Source: CAWEWH01 sp963812775 | Lineage (GTDB): Bacteria; Pseudomonadota; Alphaproteobacteria; Rhizobiales; Beijerinckiaceae | DNA: 64,000 bases | NCBI GenBank assembly: GCA_963812775.1 | Contig: CAWEWH010000008.1 | Coordinates: 62,001-126,000, forward strand | Reading direction: 5' to 3' | In this document: positions 48,349 through 57,904 of the stretch, one piece after another | Layout of the letters: each line of letters begins with the position of its first letter | How positions within the stretch are numbered: position 1 is the first letter of the stretch | Made by a program: the position numbers and the translations under genes | The notes under the pieces: generated by a model | What the model was told of the DNA's origin: nothing | Database searches by the model: none | The model's input: the letters and a program-made list of their open reading frames with translations, nothing else

Positions 48349-49931
48349 TTAAAGCTTGGCGTGCCGGGACAGCACTTTCCACACGGCGTCGAGGAGATGC
48401 TCCTCCGCCGACCGCGAACTGCGCCTCCGCCTGCTTCTGGCGGTGGTCGTCGCGGTCCTTGCCGCAGCGCCGCGAGCTCGGCCCCGAGGATGAGATCCTT
48501 AACGGTGACCTGATTCCTGGCCTTCTCGTCCGACCCCTGGATGACGGCGCAGACCGCGCCGCGCCGGTCGGCATATTTCATCTGCGCCCTGAAGCCGGAC
48601 GTCGCCGAGATACATCTCGGCGCGGACCAGCGGGTTGCTGGCGGGGCCGCGCATGTCGCGCAGCTGCGTGACCATCTTCTGGTAGTCGCCGATGCGGCGC
48701 CGTTATCCATGACGGTGACGACGACGAGCGGCCGCAGCGTCTCGCCGCGTGACCAACGGCGAGCTCACCGCCTTCAGCGCCGCGACGAGGCGCGACACGC
48801 CGATGGAGAAGCCGGTGGCCGGCACGTCCTCGCCGCGGAAGCGGCCGACGAGGCCGTCATAGCGCCCGCCGCCGCCGACCGAGCCGAAGCGCACCGGGCG
48901 GCCGTCGTCGTTCGTCACCGCGAAGGTGAGCTCGGCCTCGTAGACCGGGCCGGTGTAGTATTCGAGGCCGCGGACGACGGAGGGGTCGACTGACGACGCG
49001 GTCGCCGTAGCCGGCGGCCTGCGACCAGCGTCGCCGATCTCGCGCAGCTCGGCGCACGCCTTCGATCCGGTCGCAGAGCTGACGTCATCGCGCCAGCGTC
49101 GAAATTCGCGAGCGCCGTCCGCTCGAGCTCGCGCTGCACTTGTCGCGACGCTCTGTCCTCGACCCGAGCCGGTGAAATGCAGGACCCGAGTCGATAGCCT
49201 GACTCGGCCGCTCAGCCCCGCGCCCTTCGTGAAGTCGCCGCTTTCGTCCTTGCGGCCCTCGCCGAGCAGCAGCTCGCACGCCCTCGACCCGAGCCGGTCG
49301 AGCTTGTCGATCGCGCGCAGCACGGTCGAGCCGCTGGCCGGCCTTCTCCGCGCCCGCCAAGGCCGATCGCCTCCATCACGCCGTCGAGCACTTTTCGGTT
49401 GTTGACCTTGATGACGTAGTCGCCGCGCTTGATGCCGAGCCGCTCCAAGCGTGTCGGCCGCCATCATGCACATCTCGGCGTCGGCCGCGACGGAGGACGC
49501 GCCGACCGTGTCGGCGTCGAACTGCATGAACTGGCGGAAGCGGCCGGGGCCCGGCTTCTCGTTGCGGAACACGCAGCCGGCGCGATAGCTGCGATAGGGC
49601 TTGGGCAGCGGCGTCGAAATTCTCGGCGACGTAGCGGGCGAGCGGCGCGGTCAGGTCGTAGCGCAGCGACAGCCACTGCTCGTCGTCGTCCTGGAACGAG
49701 AACACGCCCTCGTCGGGGCGGTCCTGGTCGGGCAGGAACTTGCCGAGCGCGTCGGTGTATTCGACGAACGGCGTCTCCACGCGCCTCGAAGCCGTAGCGC
49801 TCATAGGTGTCGCGGATGGCGACAAGCATGCGCTCGGTGGCCGCGATGTCCTCTGCCTCGCGGTCCATGAAGCCGCGCGGCAGCCGCGCCTTGGGCTTGT
49901 TGGTCTTGTCCGGCTTCTGCTGTTGCGACAT
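48349..49931 (-). pseudogene. hisS: Histidyl-tRNA synthetase HisS, multiple frameshifts
   Basis: Histidine-tRNA ligase, class II. Recognisable pieces in successive frames include KARLPRGFMDREAEDIAATE, TPFVEYTDALGKFLPDQDRP, FQDDDEQWLSLRYDLTAPLA (motif 2 region), NEKPGPGRFRQFMQFDADTV, GDYVIKVNNRKVLDG, LLLGEGRKDESGDFTKGAG, SVVRGLEYYTGPVYEAELTF (histidine-binding site), GGGGRYDGLVGRF, FRAQMKYADRRGA and a C-terminus EAQFAV to the TAA at 48349. At least ten indels, densest at 49000-49350, break the frame. Because HisS is essential, either a second copy exists or this stretch is badly sequenced. Confidence 0.85.
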
Positions 49932-50074
49932 GGCGCGGCATAGCAAGCCGGGCGCCAGAAGTCAGTAATCAGCGATGAGAAAAGGTCGGAATTCCGCCGT
50001 CGGCTATGGGCGCGCGCCTGCGCTCGGAGGCCGGTCGGCCTCCGATTGCCGTCACGGCTCGCCGATTGCTGGAA

Positions 50075-50277
50075 TCAGATCAGCTGGATGTTGCCGGCGG
50101 CCTGCTTGCCGCGCTCGGTGACGATCTCGTACTTGATCTTCTGTCCCTCCCGCAGGGGCGGGATGCCGGCGCGCTCGAGCGCGCTGATATGGACGAAACG
50201 TCCTTCGAGCCGTCATCGGGCTGAATGAATCCATAGCCCTTTTGGGTGTTGAAGAACTTTACAGTGCCCTGCGCCAC
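50075..50277 (-). pseudogene. Cold-shock protein (CspA family), frameshifted
   Basis: A 67-residue cold-shock domain protein after repair, with GTG start (GGAGG five bases upstream) and RNP1-type motif KGYGFIQPDD. Within GSKDV|FVHISALERAGI one T is missing (GTTTTCG read as GTTTCG near 50197), so the frame breaks; the rest continues in the next frame to GNIQLI and the stop at 50075. The intact paralogue at 58638 has exactly the same length, which pins down the deletion. It would bind single-stranded RNA or DNA. Confidence 0.85.
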
Positions 50278-50649
50278 AATGGCCTCCATGAAGTGAGCAG
50301 GTGCGCCTCCCGCATCTGCTTCCGCCGTCAAATTGTCGGACGGCGGCCGACAATCGCAGTTTTTGGGGAGTGACTTGTAGCGCGGCCCCAAGAGGGAAGC
50401 GGCAGAGCAAGGCAGCCAAAAAACCTGATCGAGCAAAACCTGAAGCCGAACCGGTCGAATGTCAATAATGTCGCAGGCACAAGGGTTGAGCAGCGCCGAC
50501 CATGCTCGCAATCGGTTCAATTTGCTGCGAGTTTTCGGCGCTCTTCAAGGCCGCCTTCGGCGGGTGGCTACCCCCGGCAACGCGCCGGCGCAGCCCATGC
50601 CCGCAGGGCCAGGCGCTGGCCTTGCGTCAGTCCGGCGAGGCTGCCGGGT
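50278..50649. other. Intergenic region upstream of csp
   Basis: No gene seen. It contains the inverted repeat ATTGTCGG-N7-CCGACAAT at 50332-50354, followed on the plus strand by CGCAGTTTTT. On the minus strand this would lie in the csp leader, where cold-shock genes often carry regulatory RNA structure; alternatively it is a plus-strand terminator. Confidence 0.4.
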
Positions 50650-52002
50650 TCACGCGACGGCCGTGATGAGCCGCTTCAGTTTGTCGGCGATCTCGCCCAT
50701 GTCGCTTTCGCTGACGATCAAGGGCGGCGACAGGGCCAGGGTATCGCCGGCGATGCGCACCATGATGCCTTCCTCGTGGAAGCCCTTCTCCATGGCCGCG
50801 TAGCCGCGTTTGCCCGGCGCATCCTTGATGGGCGCGAGGTCGATGCCGGCCGTCAGCCCGACGGTGCGCACGTCAAGAACACCCGGCAGGCCGGCGACCC
50901 CGTGGATGGCGTCGGCCCACACTTCCTCGAAGGCGCGGGCGCGCGCGAAGAGGTCCTCCTGGCGATAGAGGTCGAGGGTCGCGAGCCCCGCCGCGCAGGC
51001 GAGGGGATGGGCCGAATAGGTGTAGCCGTGGAACAATTCGATGACGTGGTCCGGGCCTTTCATGAAGGCGTCGTGGATGGACTTGCGCACGATGACGCCG
51101 CCCATCGGCACGCTGCCGGAGGTGACGCCCTTGGCGAAGGTGATCATGTCGGGCACCACGCCGTAGCGCTCCGCCGCGAACGCAAAGCCAAGTCGCCCGA
51201 AGCCGGTGATGACCTCGTCGAAGACGAGCAGGATGCCGTGCTTGTCGCAGATGGCGCGCAGGCGCTCGAGATAGCCCTTGGGCGGCGGCAGCACGCCGGT
51301 CGATCCGGCCACCGGCTCGACGATGACGGCCGCGATGGTGGAGGCGTCGTGCAGCGCGACCATGCGCTCCAGCTCGTCGGCGAGGTGGCCGCCCCATTCC
51401 GGCTCGCCGCGGCTGAAGGCCTGTTCGTCGCGATTGTAGGTGGCCGGCAGATGGTCGACGCCGGCCAGCAGCGAGCCGAAGAATTTGCGGTTGTTGACGA
51501 TGCCGCCCACCGACGTGCCGCCGAAGCCGACGCCGTGATAGCCGCGCTCGCGGCCAATGAGCCGCGTCTTCGACCCCTTGCCGGAAATGTTCCAGTAGGC
51601 GAGTGCGATCTTCAGCGCCGTGTCGACGGCCTCCGAGCCTGAGTTCGAGAAGAAGACGTGGTCGAGATCGCCAGGTGCCAGCGCCGCGACGCGCGCCGCA
51701 AGCGCGAAGGCCTTGGGGTGCCCGAACTGGAACACGGGCGCGAAATCGAGTTCGCCGGCCTGCTGCTGGATGGCGCGCACGATGGGGTCGCGGTTGTGCC
51801 CGGCGTTGCAGCACCACAGGCCTGCTGATGCGTCGAGGATCTTGCGGCCGTCCGGCGTGAAGTAGTGCATGTCCTTGGCGCCGGCGATGAGCCGCGGGTT
51901 CTTCTTGAAGGCGCGGTTGGGGGTAAACGGCAGCCAGAAGGCTTCGAGATCGTTGGGAACGGCCGCCGGAGCCTGGCGGCGTTGATCGTGCGCGAGGGAC
52001 AT
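50650..52002 (-). CDS. Aspartate aminotransferase family protein, omega-amino acid:pyruvate type
   Basis: A 450-residue class III PLP-dependent aminotransferase. FWLPFTPNRAFKKNPRLIAG at the N-terminus and GLWCCNAGHNRDPIVRAI are typical of beta-alanine:pyruvate aminotransferase. The PLP lysine is in DMITFAKGVTSGSVPMGG, and the cofactor Asp in GILLVFDEVITGFGRLG. It transfers the amino group of an omega-amino acid such as beta-alanine to pyruvate. The gene is single and divergent from the EAL protein gene. Confidence 0.92.
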   Translation of the reverse strand: MSLAHDQRRQAPAAVPNDLEAFWLPFTPNRAFKKNPRLIAGAKDMHYFTPDGRKILDASAGLWCCNAGHNRDPIVRAIQQQAGELDFAPVFQFGHPKAFALAARVAALAPGDLDHVFFSNSGSEAVDTALKIALAYWNISGKGSKTRLIGRERGYHGVGFGGTSVGGIVNNRKFFGSLLAGVDHLPATYNRDEQAFSRGEPEWGGHLADELERMVALHDASTIAAVIVEPVAGSTGVLPPPKGYLERLRAICDKHGILLVFDEVITGFGRLGFAFAAERYGVVPDMITFAKGVTSGSVPMGGVIVRKSIHDAFMKGPDHVIELFHGYTYSAHPLACAAGLATLDLYRQEDLFARARAFEEVWADAIHGVAGLPGVLDVRTVGLTAGIDLAPIKDAPGKRGYAAMEKGFHEEGIMVRIAGDTLALSPPLIVSESDMGEIADKLKRLITAVA

Positions 52003-52065
52003 GTCTCAAACCTTCCGCAATGCCTGAAGCGACCATCATCTAGCACGGACCCCGGCCGCAGTGAC

Positions 52066-53793
52066 ATGCGGCAGGATCGGACCTGCAACAGAATCGATAC
52101 GGGACATCTGTGGGCGCGATGCCGGGGCGGCAATGGCGTCCAGGCCGGTTTGGCGTCAGAATCGGAGCCTGAATTCGCGGCGACGCGAAGGCGGAGGCGA
52201 GGGACGGCATTGGCGCACATTTCGGGTGACCGGCGGGCGGGGCGGGGCAGGCGCCGCACGATCCTCGCTATCCTGGCCGGCATCCTCGCATGCGCGAGCG
52301 CGACCGTCCTGGTCGGGGCCTGGCAAGCGGCCTGGGGCGCGGCCGCCGCCCTCGGGCTTGCGCTTCTGGCCGCCTTGGCGGCCGGCGCCGCCATCCCCAG
52401 GGCGCGGCCGGCCGCGCCCGCGCCGCGCAACACCCGCGCCGAGGACGACGCCATGCTGGCGGCCCTCGACGAGGTGCTGCAGCGGCTCGGCACCGTGGAA
52501 GCCCGCATTGCCGCGGTGGAGCGCCACGGCACCGCCAGCACGCGCAACAATCTGAGCGAGCTGACGGCCGAGATCGGGCTCCTCGGGGGCCTGATGAAGG
52601 ATATTGCCGAGACGGTTGCCGCCCACGACGAGCATCTCGGCGGCAAGCCCGCCGCCGGCGACAAGCCCGGGCCCGCCGAGGCGCCAGCCGAGACGCGCGA
52701 GCCGGTTCGACACTTGGCCGAAAGTCCGGAGGCTGCCGCCCCCGCGCTCGTCAAGGCTGAGGAGGCGGCGCCACCACCCTTCAAGGCCGAGCCTGTGCCG
52801 GCCGTCGCGGCGGCGGTGACGACCGCCGAGGCCGACGGCGCCGAGCAGGGGCTGTTCGAGCAGCCTCATGAGGCGGGCCCGGCGCGAGAGCCGCAGCCGC
52901 AAGTGGCGGCGCACGACAGTGCCCGGGAAAATGCGGTCCTCGCCGCCATCAGTGCCGATCGGATCGAAATTCACCTGCAGCCCGTGGTCACCCTGCCGCA
53001 GCGCAAGGTGAGGCTCTACGAGGCGCTGGGCCGCGTGCGTCTCGACGCCTTCGAGCTTCTGGCGCCGGCCGAGTTTCTCGGGCTCGCCGAGCGGCGCGGC
53101 ATGTCGGCGTCCCTCGACGAGCGCATCGTCACCCGCACGCTGAAAATCGCCAGGTACCTCTCGCGCGGCGGCGCCGCCTCCGTCGCCTGCAATATCTCGC
53201 CCGTCGCTGTGGCGCAACCGGGCTTCCTGCGCGTGCTGCTGCGGCTCGCCGAGAGCGACGCCGAGACCATCGCGCGGCTGATCTTCGAGTTGCCGCAGCG
53301 CGCCTTCCGCACCCTGGATGCCGAACGCTCCGGCGCCCTTGCGTCCCTGGTCGACAAGGGCGTGCGCCTCTCCATGGACCGCGTCCAGGACTTGCGCCTC
53401 GACCCGGTGCTGCTCGCCGACAAGGGCGTGCGCTTCGTGAAAATCCCAGCCGCCATGCTGCTCGGCGACGGCGCCGGCGTGGCGGCCGAAATTCATCCCG
53501 CCGACATCCCGGCCATGCTCAAGCGCGCCGACATCGCGCTCATTGCCGAGAAAGTGGAGAGCGAGGCGACGGTGGCCGAGCTCCTCGATCTCGACGTGCC
53601 GCTGGCGCAGGGTTTTCTGTTCGGCGCGCCGCGTCCGGTGAGGGCCGAGGTCTATGCGCCGGGCGCCGCCGCGGGCACCAGGGCGGCCGGCGCCGCAAGG
53701 CCCGCCGCCGAGGCGCCGTCCGAGCCCGCGTCTGCGCCGGCACCTTCCGACCGGCGGCCCTTCCGCGCCTTCCTGCGCCGCGCCGGCGCTTGA
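52066..53793 (+). CDS. Degenerate EAL domain membrane protein
   Basis: A protein of about 575 residues. The start is uncertain: ATG at 52066, or TTG at 52210 with a GAGGGA site, just before the first transmembrane pair (ILAILAGILACASATVLVGA; ALGLALLAALAAGAA). A coiled coil (EVLQRLGTVEARIAAVER) and an Ala/Pro-rich linker lead to an EAL-type domain with YEALGRVRL, CNISPVAVAQP, FVKIPAAML and LAQGFLFGAPRP. The metal-binding DDFGTG is replaced by MDRVQDL, so cyclic-di-GMP hydrolysis is unlikely; it may bind the nucleotide or a partner. Confidence 0.8.
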   Translation: MRQDRTCNRIDTGHLWARCRGGNGVQAGLASESEPEFAATRRRRRGTALAHISGDRRAGRGRRRTILAILAGILACASATVLVGAWQAAWGAAAALGLALLAALAAGAAIPRARPAAPAPRNTRAEDDAMLAALDEVLQRLGTVEARIAAVERHGTASTRNNLSELTAEIGLLGGLMKDIAETVAAHDEHLGGKPAAGDKPGPAEAPAETREPVRHLAESPEAAAPALVKAEEAAPPPFKAEPVPAVAAAVTTAEADGAEQGLFEQPHEAGPAREPQPQVAAHDSARENAVLAAISADRIEIHLQPVVTLPQRKVRLYEALGRVRLDAFELLAPAEFLGLAERRGMSASLDERIVTRTLKIARYLSRGGAASVACNISPVAVAQPGFLRVLLRLAESDAETIARLIFELPQRAFRTLDAERSGALASLVDKGVRLSMDRVQDLRLDPVLLADKGVRFVKIPAAMLLGDGAGVAAEIHPADIPAMLKRADIALIAEKVESEATVAELLDLDVPLAQGFLFGAPRPVRAEVYAPGAAAGTRAAGAARPAAEAPSEPASAPAPSDRRPFRAFLRRAGA

Positions 53794-53826
53794 CATCGCG
53801 GCTGCGATCGGCGACGGCGCCTCGCC

Positions 53827-54708
53827 ATGCCTGAGCCATCATCGACAAGCGTGCCGGCGCTCGCCGGCCTCGCGGCCGTCGCCGACCAGTTCGATCTCAT
53901 CATCTGCGATGTGTGGGGCGTCGTGCACAACGGCCGGCGCGCCTATCCGGCCGCCTGCGCGGCGCTCGAGCGTTTTCGGCAGAAGGGCGGCACCGTCATC
54001 ATGGTGTCCAACGCGCCGCGTCCCGCCGACCGCGTCGCCGCCATGATCGAACGGCTGGGCGGCGACCCTGCCGCCTACGACGACATCGTCTCGTCGGGCG
54101 ATCTCACCCGCATGGAGGTGACGGCGCGGCCCGGCCAAGCTGTCTTTCATATCGGGCCGGAGCGCGACCAGCCCATCTATGCCGGCCTCGATGTCCGCTT
54201 CGTCGGGCCGGCCGACGCCGCCTACATCGTGTGCACGGGCTTCGATGACGACGAGACGCAGACGCCGGAGGACTACCGCGGCGCGTTGGAGATCGCCGCG
54301 GCACGCGGCCTCACGATGATCTGCGCCAATCCCGACCTCGTGGTCGAGCGCGGCGAGAAGCTCATTCCCTGCGCCGGCGCCATCGCCGCCTTCTACGAGA
54401 CGCTCGGCGGCGCCGTCATCTATGCCGGCAAGCCGCACGCGCCGGTCTACGAGGAGACGCTGCGGCGCGCCGCCAAGCTGCGCGGCGCCGCCGTTGCGCA
54501 CAATCGGGTGCTGGCCATCGGCGACGCCTTGCGCACGGACGTGGCTGGCGCCGCCGCTATGGGCTTTCCGTGCCTGTTCGTGGCGCGCGGCATCCACGCC
54601 CACGAGCTCGGCCTCGCCGACGGTCCCCTCGATGCGGCGCGCATCGCGACCTGGGCCGGGAGGCAGCAGCCGCGCCCCTGGGCGGTGATCGAGACGCTGG
54701 TGTGGTGA
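53827..54708 (+). CDS. TIGR01459 family HAD-type hydrolase
   Basis: A 293-residue HAD-IIA hydrolase. Motif I is LIICDVWGVVHNG, motif II VIMVSNAPRP, and motif III/IV AIGDALRTDVAGAAAMGFPC; the nucleophile Asp and the phosphate-binding residues are present. The family (NagD/UmpH-like) removes phosphate from small sugar or nucleotide phosphates. It is followed after ten bases by the glycosylase-like gene, probably in one operon. Confidence 0.9.
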   Translation: MPEPSSTSVPALAGLAAVADQFDLIICDVWGVVHNGRRAYPAACAALERFRQKGGTVIMVSNAPRPADRVAAMIERLGGDPAAYDDIVSSGDLTRMEVTARPGQAVFHIGPERDQPIYAGLDVRFVGPADAAYIVCTGFDDDETQTPEDYRGALEIAAARGLTMICANPDLVVERGEKLIPCAGAIAAFYETLGGAVIYAGKPHAPVYEETLRRAAKLRGAAVAHNRVLAIGDALRTDVAGAAAMGFPCLFVARGIHAHELGLADGPLDAARIATWAGRQQPRPWAVIETLVW

Positions 54709-54718
54709 TCTGGGTCCG

Positions 54719-55432
54719 ATGACCTTCGCGGCCCGCGCCCTCGACTTCTACCGCCGTCTGAAGCTCACCGCCCGCCTGCCGGCCGGCATCGCGCTGCTCA
54801 ACCCCTACGCCGAGCCCGCCACCATGGCGCTGGTCGAGAAATTCCTGTTCGCCTTCTTCAGCGACGAGCGGCCGCGCACGCTCGTGCTCGGCATCAATCC
54901 AGGACGCTTCGGCGGCGGCACCACCGGCATCGCCTTCACCGATCCGGTGGCGCTCGAGGCGTCCTGCGGCATCGACAACGATCTTCTGAAGCGGCGCGAG
55001 CTGTCGTCGGAATTCGTCTACCGCGTCGTCGCCGCTTGCGGTGGGCCCCAGCAATTCTTCGGCGGCGTCTATCTCTCGGCGCTCTGCCCCTTTGGCTTCA
55101 CGCGGGCCGGCAACAATTTCAACTTCTATGACGACCCCGCTTTGCTGAAGGCGGTGCGTCCGTTCATCGTCGAGACGCTTCAGGCGCAGATCGCCTTCGG
55201 GGCGCGGCGCGACGTGGCCATCATCCTCGGCACCGGCAAGAACAAGCGCGTCATCGACGAGCTCAACACCGAGCACGGCTTCTTCGCGCGCATCGAGGCG
55301 CTGGAGCATCCCCGCTTCATCATGCAGTATCGGCGCCGGCAGCTCGACGCCTATGTGGCGCGCTATCGAGAGGCATTTTCAGCGGCGCTCGCGGTCGAAC
55401 ACGGATCGCAGGACGGTCGGACGCGATCCTGA
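54719..55432 (+). CDS. SMUG2-like uracil-DNA glycosylase family protein
   Basis: A 237-residue protein of the uracil-DNA glycosylase superfamily. LVLGINPGRFGGGTTGIAFTDP is the active-site motif A of the SMUG2/DUF4918 branch, and EHPRFIMQYRRRQ corresponds to motif B with the conserved His. SMUG-type enzymes remove uracil and its oxidised forms from DNA. It lies just downstream of a HAD hydrolase gene. Confidence 0.75.
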   Translation: MTFAARALDFYRRLKLTARLPAGIALLNPYAEPATMALVEKFLFAFFSDERPRTLVLGINPGRFGGGTTGIAFTDPVALEASCGIDNDLLKRRELSSEFVYRVVAACGGPQQFFGGVYLSALCPFGFTRAGNNFNFYDDPALLKAVRPFIVETLQAQIAFGARRDVAIILGTGKNKRVIDELNTEHGFFARIEALEHPRFIMQYRRRQLDAYVARYREAFSAALAVEHGSQDGRTRS

Positions 55433-55801
55433 GGCGGCTCGCGATCGAATGCGTCGACACAGTTCGTGAACCTGGCCTTGCGCCAAACAAGTCGGTCACG
55501 GAACCGTCGCAGGATTGGGCCGTTGCAATAGCATGATGCGGCGTGTCCTAAGGGACAAAGGGGTCGCCCAGGGTCACGATCCGGGTGGCCCTTTGCTTTT
55601 TCGGCTTGTCGATAGGCTCGCGCTTGCCCGGATCCTGCGGCTTGCGGCGCTATGCGCGCGAAGCACCGACCCAGGCGGCCTGGAACACGGCCGTGACGTT
55701 CCTATATTCACCTGTATCTCGGCTTTATCCAGGCGCCCTGTCTCGCGGTCGTGGGTGCTCCGCATGAGCTTCGAGCACGCATAAATCGACCTTACGCCAG
55801 C
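55433..55801. other. Intergenic region
   Basis: About 370 bases between the glycosylase gene and a small HTH-like gene. I see no convincing ORF, hairpin or promoter in it. Confidence 0.4.
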
Positions 55802-56101
55802 TTGAAGACGCACTACCTTTTCCTTCGCATCTTCGCGGTTGTCGGCCAGGCCCGGCGGCCAATCAGCGTGGAGCAGATTGCCGGAAAGCTGAACGTCGCG
55901 CCCGACGTGGTGGCGCACTGCATCGGCTTGCACCTCTACCTGGACAGGACGCATCAGGAGCGCCTGACACTGCCCGTTGCCGCGGATTATTGGGTGCCGG
56001 GGCCGAGCCAGCCGATCAGCCGCGAGCTGCTCGACCCGAAAAGCGCTGGCGCCATGGCCATCGTCGACGCGGTGCTGAAGCGAGCCGCTCAGCAGAGCTG
56101 A
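55802..56101 (+). CDS. Small HTH-like protein, copy A of a paralogous pair
   Basis: About 99 residues from a TTG start; a GTG at 55751 would add 17. The core YLFLRIFAVVGQARRPISVE followed by QIAGKLNVAPDVVAHCIGLH looks like a winged helix or HTH (SVEQIAGKLNVAPDVVAHCI), then PVAADYWVPGPSQP. A second, diverged copy lies at 60565, with the same pattern (LTVREIGRVLDLQPELVAHCI; TPADYRVPG). I do not recognise the family. Both copies lie in the stress-gene island. The start and the ribosome-binding site are weak. Confidence 0.55.
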   Translation: MKTHYLFLRIFAVVGQARRPISVEQIAGKLNVAPDVVAHCIGLHLYLDRTHQERLTLPVAADYWVPGPSQPISRELLDPKSAGAMAIVDAVLKRAAQQS

Positions 56102-56241
56102 GTGTCCGAACCTCGATCCGAGAGATGCGGTTGCCTTCAGGCAATTTGTGTTATGACAGGGCACTGCCTCAAAAAAGTGTTGTCGAACAAGAAATCACGC
56201 CGTGATGAGGGTTTCGACCAAGACAAACGTTGGACGTTCAA

Positions 56242-56547
56242 TTGCAGGTTCTCGTCCGTGACAACAATATCGACCAAGCTATGCGGGTGCTGAAGAAGAA
56301 GATGCAACGGGAGGGCATCTTCAGGGAGTTGAAGCGCCGCAAGGCCTACGAGAAACCATCCGAGCGAAAGGCGCGGGAAAAAGGCGAGGCGATCCGTCGC
56401 GCCCGCAAGCTCGCCCGCAAGAAGGCCCAGCGCGAGGGATTGTTGCCGGCGCCCAAGCGACCGGAACGCACCCGTCCTGGCGCAGGTCCGGCAAGGCCGG
56501 GCGCCTTCCGCGGGCCGCCGCGCGAAGGCGGCAGCAGCTTCGGCTGA
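56242..56547 (+). CDS. rpsU: 30S ribosomal protein S21
   Basis: About 101 residues, starting at a TTG codon (QVLVRDNNIDQAMRVLKKKM). A TTG four codons earlier is possible. S21 sequence continues with QREGIFRELKRRKAYEKPSE and ends in a Pro/Gly/Arg-rich tail typical of Rhizobiales. S21 helps base-pair the mRNA leader with 16S rRNA; many rhizobia carry several S21 copies, one of which may be stress-linked. A short palindrome ATCACG-C-CGTGAT lies 135-150 bases upstream of the reading core in the leader. Confidence 0.85.
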   Translation: MQVLVRDNNIDQAMRVLKKKMQREGIFRELKRRKAYEKPSERKAREKGEAIRRARKLARKKAQREGLLPAPKRPERTRPGAGPARPGAFRGPPREGGSSFG

Positions 56548-57047
56548 GCGCATCGCGCTGCGCCGCGTCCTGCGGCGATCTCGTCCTTGGCAATCTCGCC
56601 GACGATTTCCTAGGGGTTGCAATCCTTCAATTGGCGCATGGCGGTTTGTGCGTCGTCTTTCGTTCGATGCACGGTGCCGTTGCCGACAACGATCAACGGC
56701 GCCCCCCTCGGTCCCGCCGGGTCGATGCCAGCAGCGCCCCTCAAAAGTGAGCAATAGTGCTCAGAGGGAGCAGCCTCGCTTGTGCTATGATGAAGCATCA
56801 CCGGCAACGAACCGAGGCGCCGGTGGCTGAGAGACGCTTCTGCGCTCCCGCCTGCGGAGAGCGCATGCGCACCCAATCACCTTGTCCTGTTTTGTCTTGA
56901 AGCGCCCCTTTGTCCCTCTGCGAGGACCTGGGCGCTTGGCTTGCACGGGCAGCCGGTGCATTGGACGCGACATGTCGGCCGTTCACTGGGTGCCGGACCG
57001 GCGGCGCGCATAAGCCTTAGTCCGAACAACCAGCAAGGGAGGATGAC
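56548..57047. other. Intergenic region
   Basis: No gene recognised with confidence. A minus-strand ORF (56610-56798, about 62 residues, ending RTKDDAQTAMRQLKDCNP) looks faintly gene-like but has no ribosome-binding site or family that I can name. Confidence 0.35.
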
Positions 57048-57401
57048 ATGAAATTTCCTGCAGAGTTCAAACCCGCCGTGTGGGGCGCCATAGGCGGCGC
57101 GGCGCTGACGATGATCGTCGGATTCGGCTTCGGCGGCTGGACCACCGCCAGCTCGGCGGATCGGGAGGCTGGCCAACGCGTCCAGGCGGCCGTCGTGAGC
57201 GCGCTCGCGCCGATCTGCGCCGACCGCTTCCTGCAACAAGTCAACGTTGCGGCAAGCCTCGCCGAGCTCAACAAGGCGAATTCGTGGGACCGCGACACCG
57301 TCGTCACGAAGAGCGGCTTCGCCACGATGCCGGGAAGCAAGGACGCGACCTTTGGCGTGGCGCGTGCTTGTGCCGAGATCCTAGCAAAGTCGAAGATTTA
57401 G
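57048..57401 (+). CDS. Conserved hypothetical membrane protein
   Basis: A 117-residue protein with a single N-terminal transmembrane helix (AVWGAIGGAALTMIVGFGFG), then a polar domain beginning SADREAGQRVQAAVVSALAP. The ATG follows AGGGAGGATGAC. Similar proteins are common in Bradyrhizobium-type genomes; no function is known to me. It could be a periplasmic or membrane-tethered stress protein by its surroundings. Confidence 0.75.
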   Translation: MKFPAEFKPAVWGAIGGAALTMIVGFGFGGWTTASSADREAGQRVQAAVVSALAPICADRFLQQVNVAASLAELNKANSWDRDTVVTKSGFATMPGSKDATFGVARACAEILAKSKI

Positions 57402-57545
57402 CCGAAGTCCAGCGGGTATGCGCGGCGGCCAGCGCGGCTGCATCGAGCGCCCTTGTCTCCCGGCGCACCATCATCGCGCTGGTGGCTATGTCGCGAACCC
57501 TATGATACCAGTGGCCGCTCAGGCTCTTGAGGTTGGCTCGCCATT

Positions 57546-57809
57546 GTGACGCTGAGTTTTCCCAATCACAGCCGCGCCTATGACGCGACGCGTCGTGCCG
57601 TCCAATTCTGGGGGCACGATACCTCCATGGAACGATCGTTCTTTGTGACGGCTGATGCCCTGATGAAAGTCGACCCTCACGCCTCCGCGGACGAGGCAGG
57701 GCTGCTGCACGCCTTCGACGTTAACCGTGATCGGATTTGCGCGGCCGCCGCCAGGGTCTATGCGCGTGGGCCGCGCGGTTCCTATGAAGTGGCACTACCG
57801 GATTTCTGA
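57546..57809 (+). CDS. DUF1488 domain-containing protein
   Basis: An 87-residue cytosolic protein with the DUF1488 pattern: SFPNHSRAYDATRRAVQFWG at the start, FFVTADALMK, DEAGLLHAFDVNRDRI and the C-terminal ARVYARGPRGSYEVALPDF. The family is widespread in rhizobia and of unknown function. It lies in a run of small genes between S21 and cspA. Confidence 0.85.
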   Translation: MTLSFPNHSRAYDATRRAVQFWGHDTSMERSFFVTADALMKVDPHASADEAGLLHAFDVNRDRICAAAARVYARGPRGSYEVALPDF

Positions 57810-57904
57810 GACTCTCGAACGCTGGCGGGAGGGTGGCCTTATGCTATTCCTGTCTTGTCATCACCGCGGACCCTCCATCCACCGCTCAACCTGAGACCGA
57901 TTTC

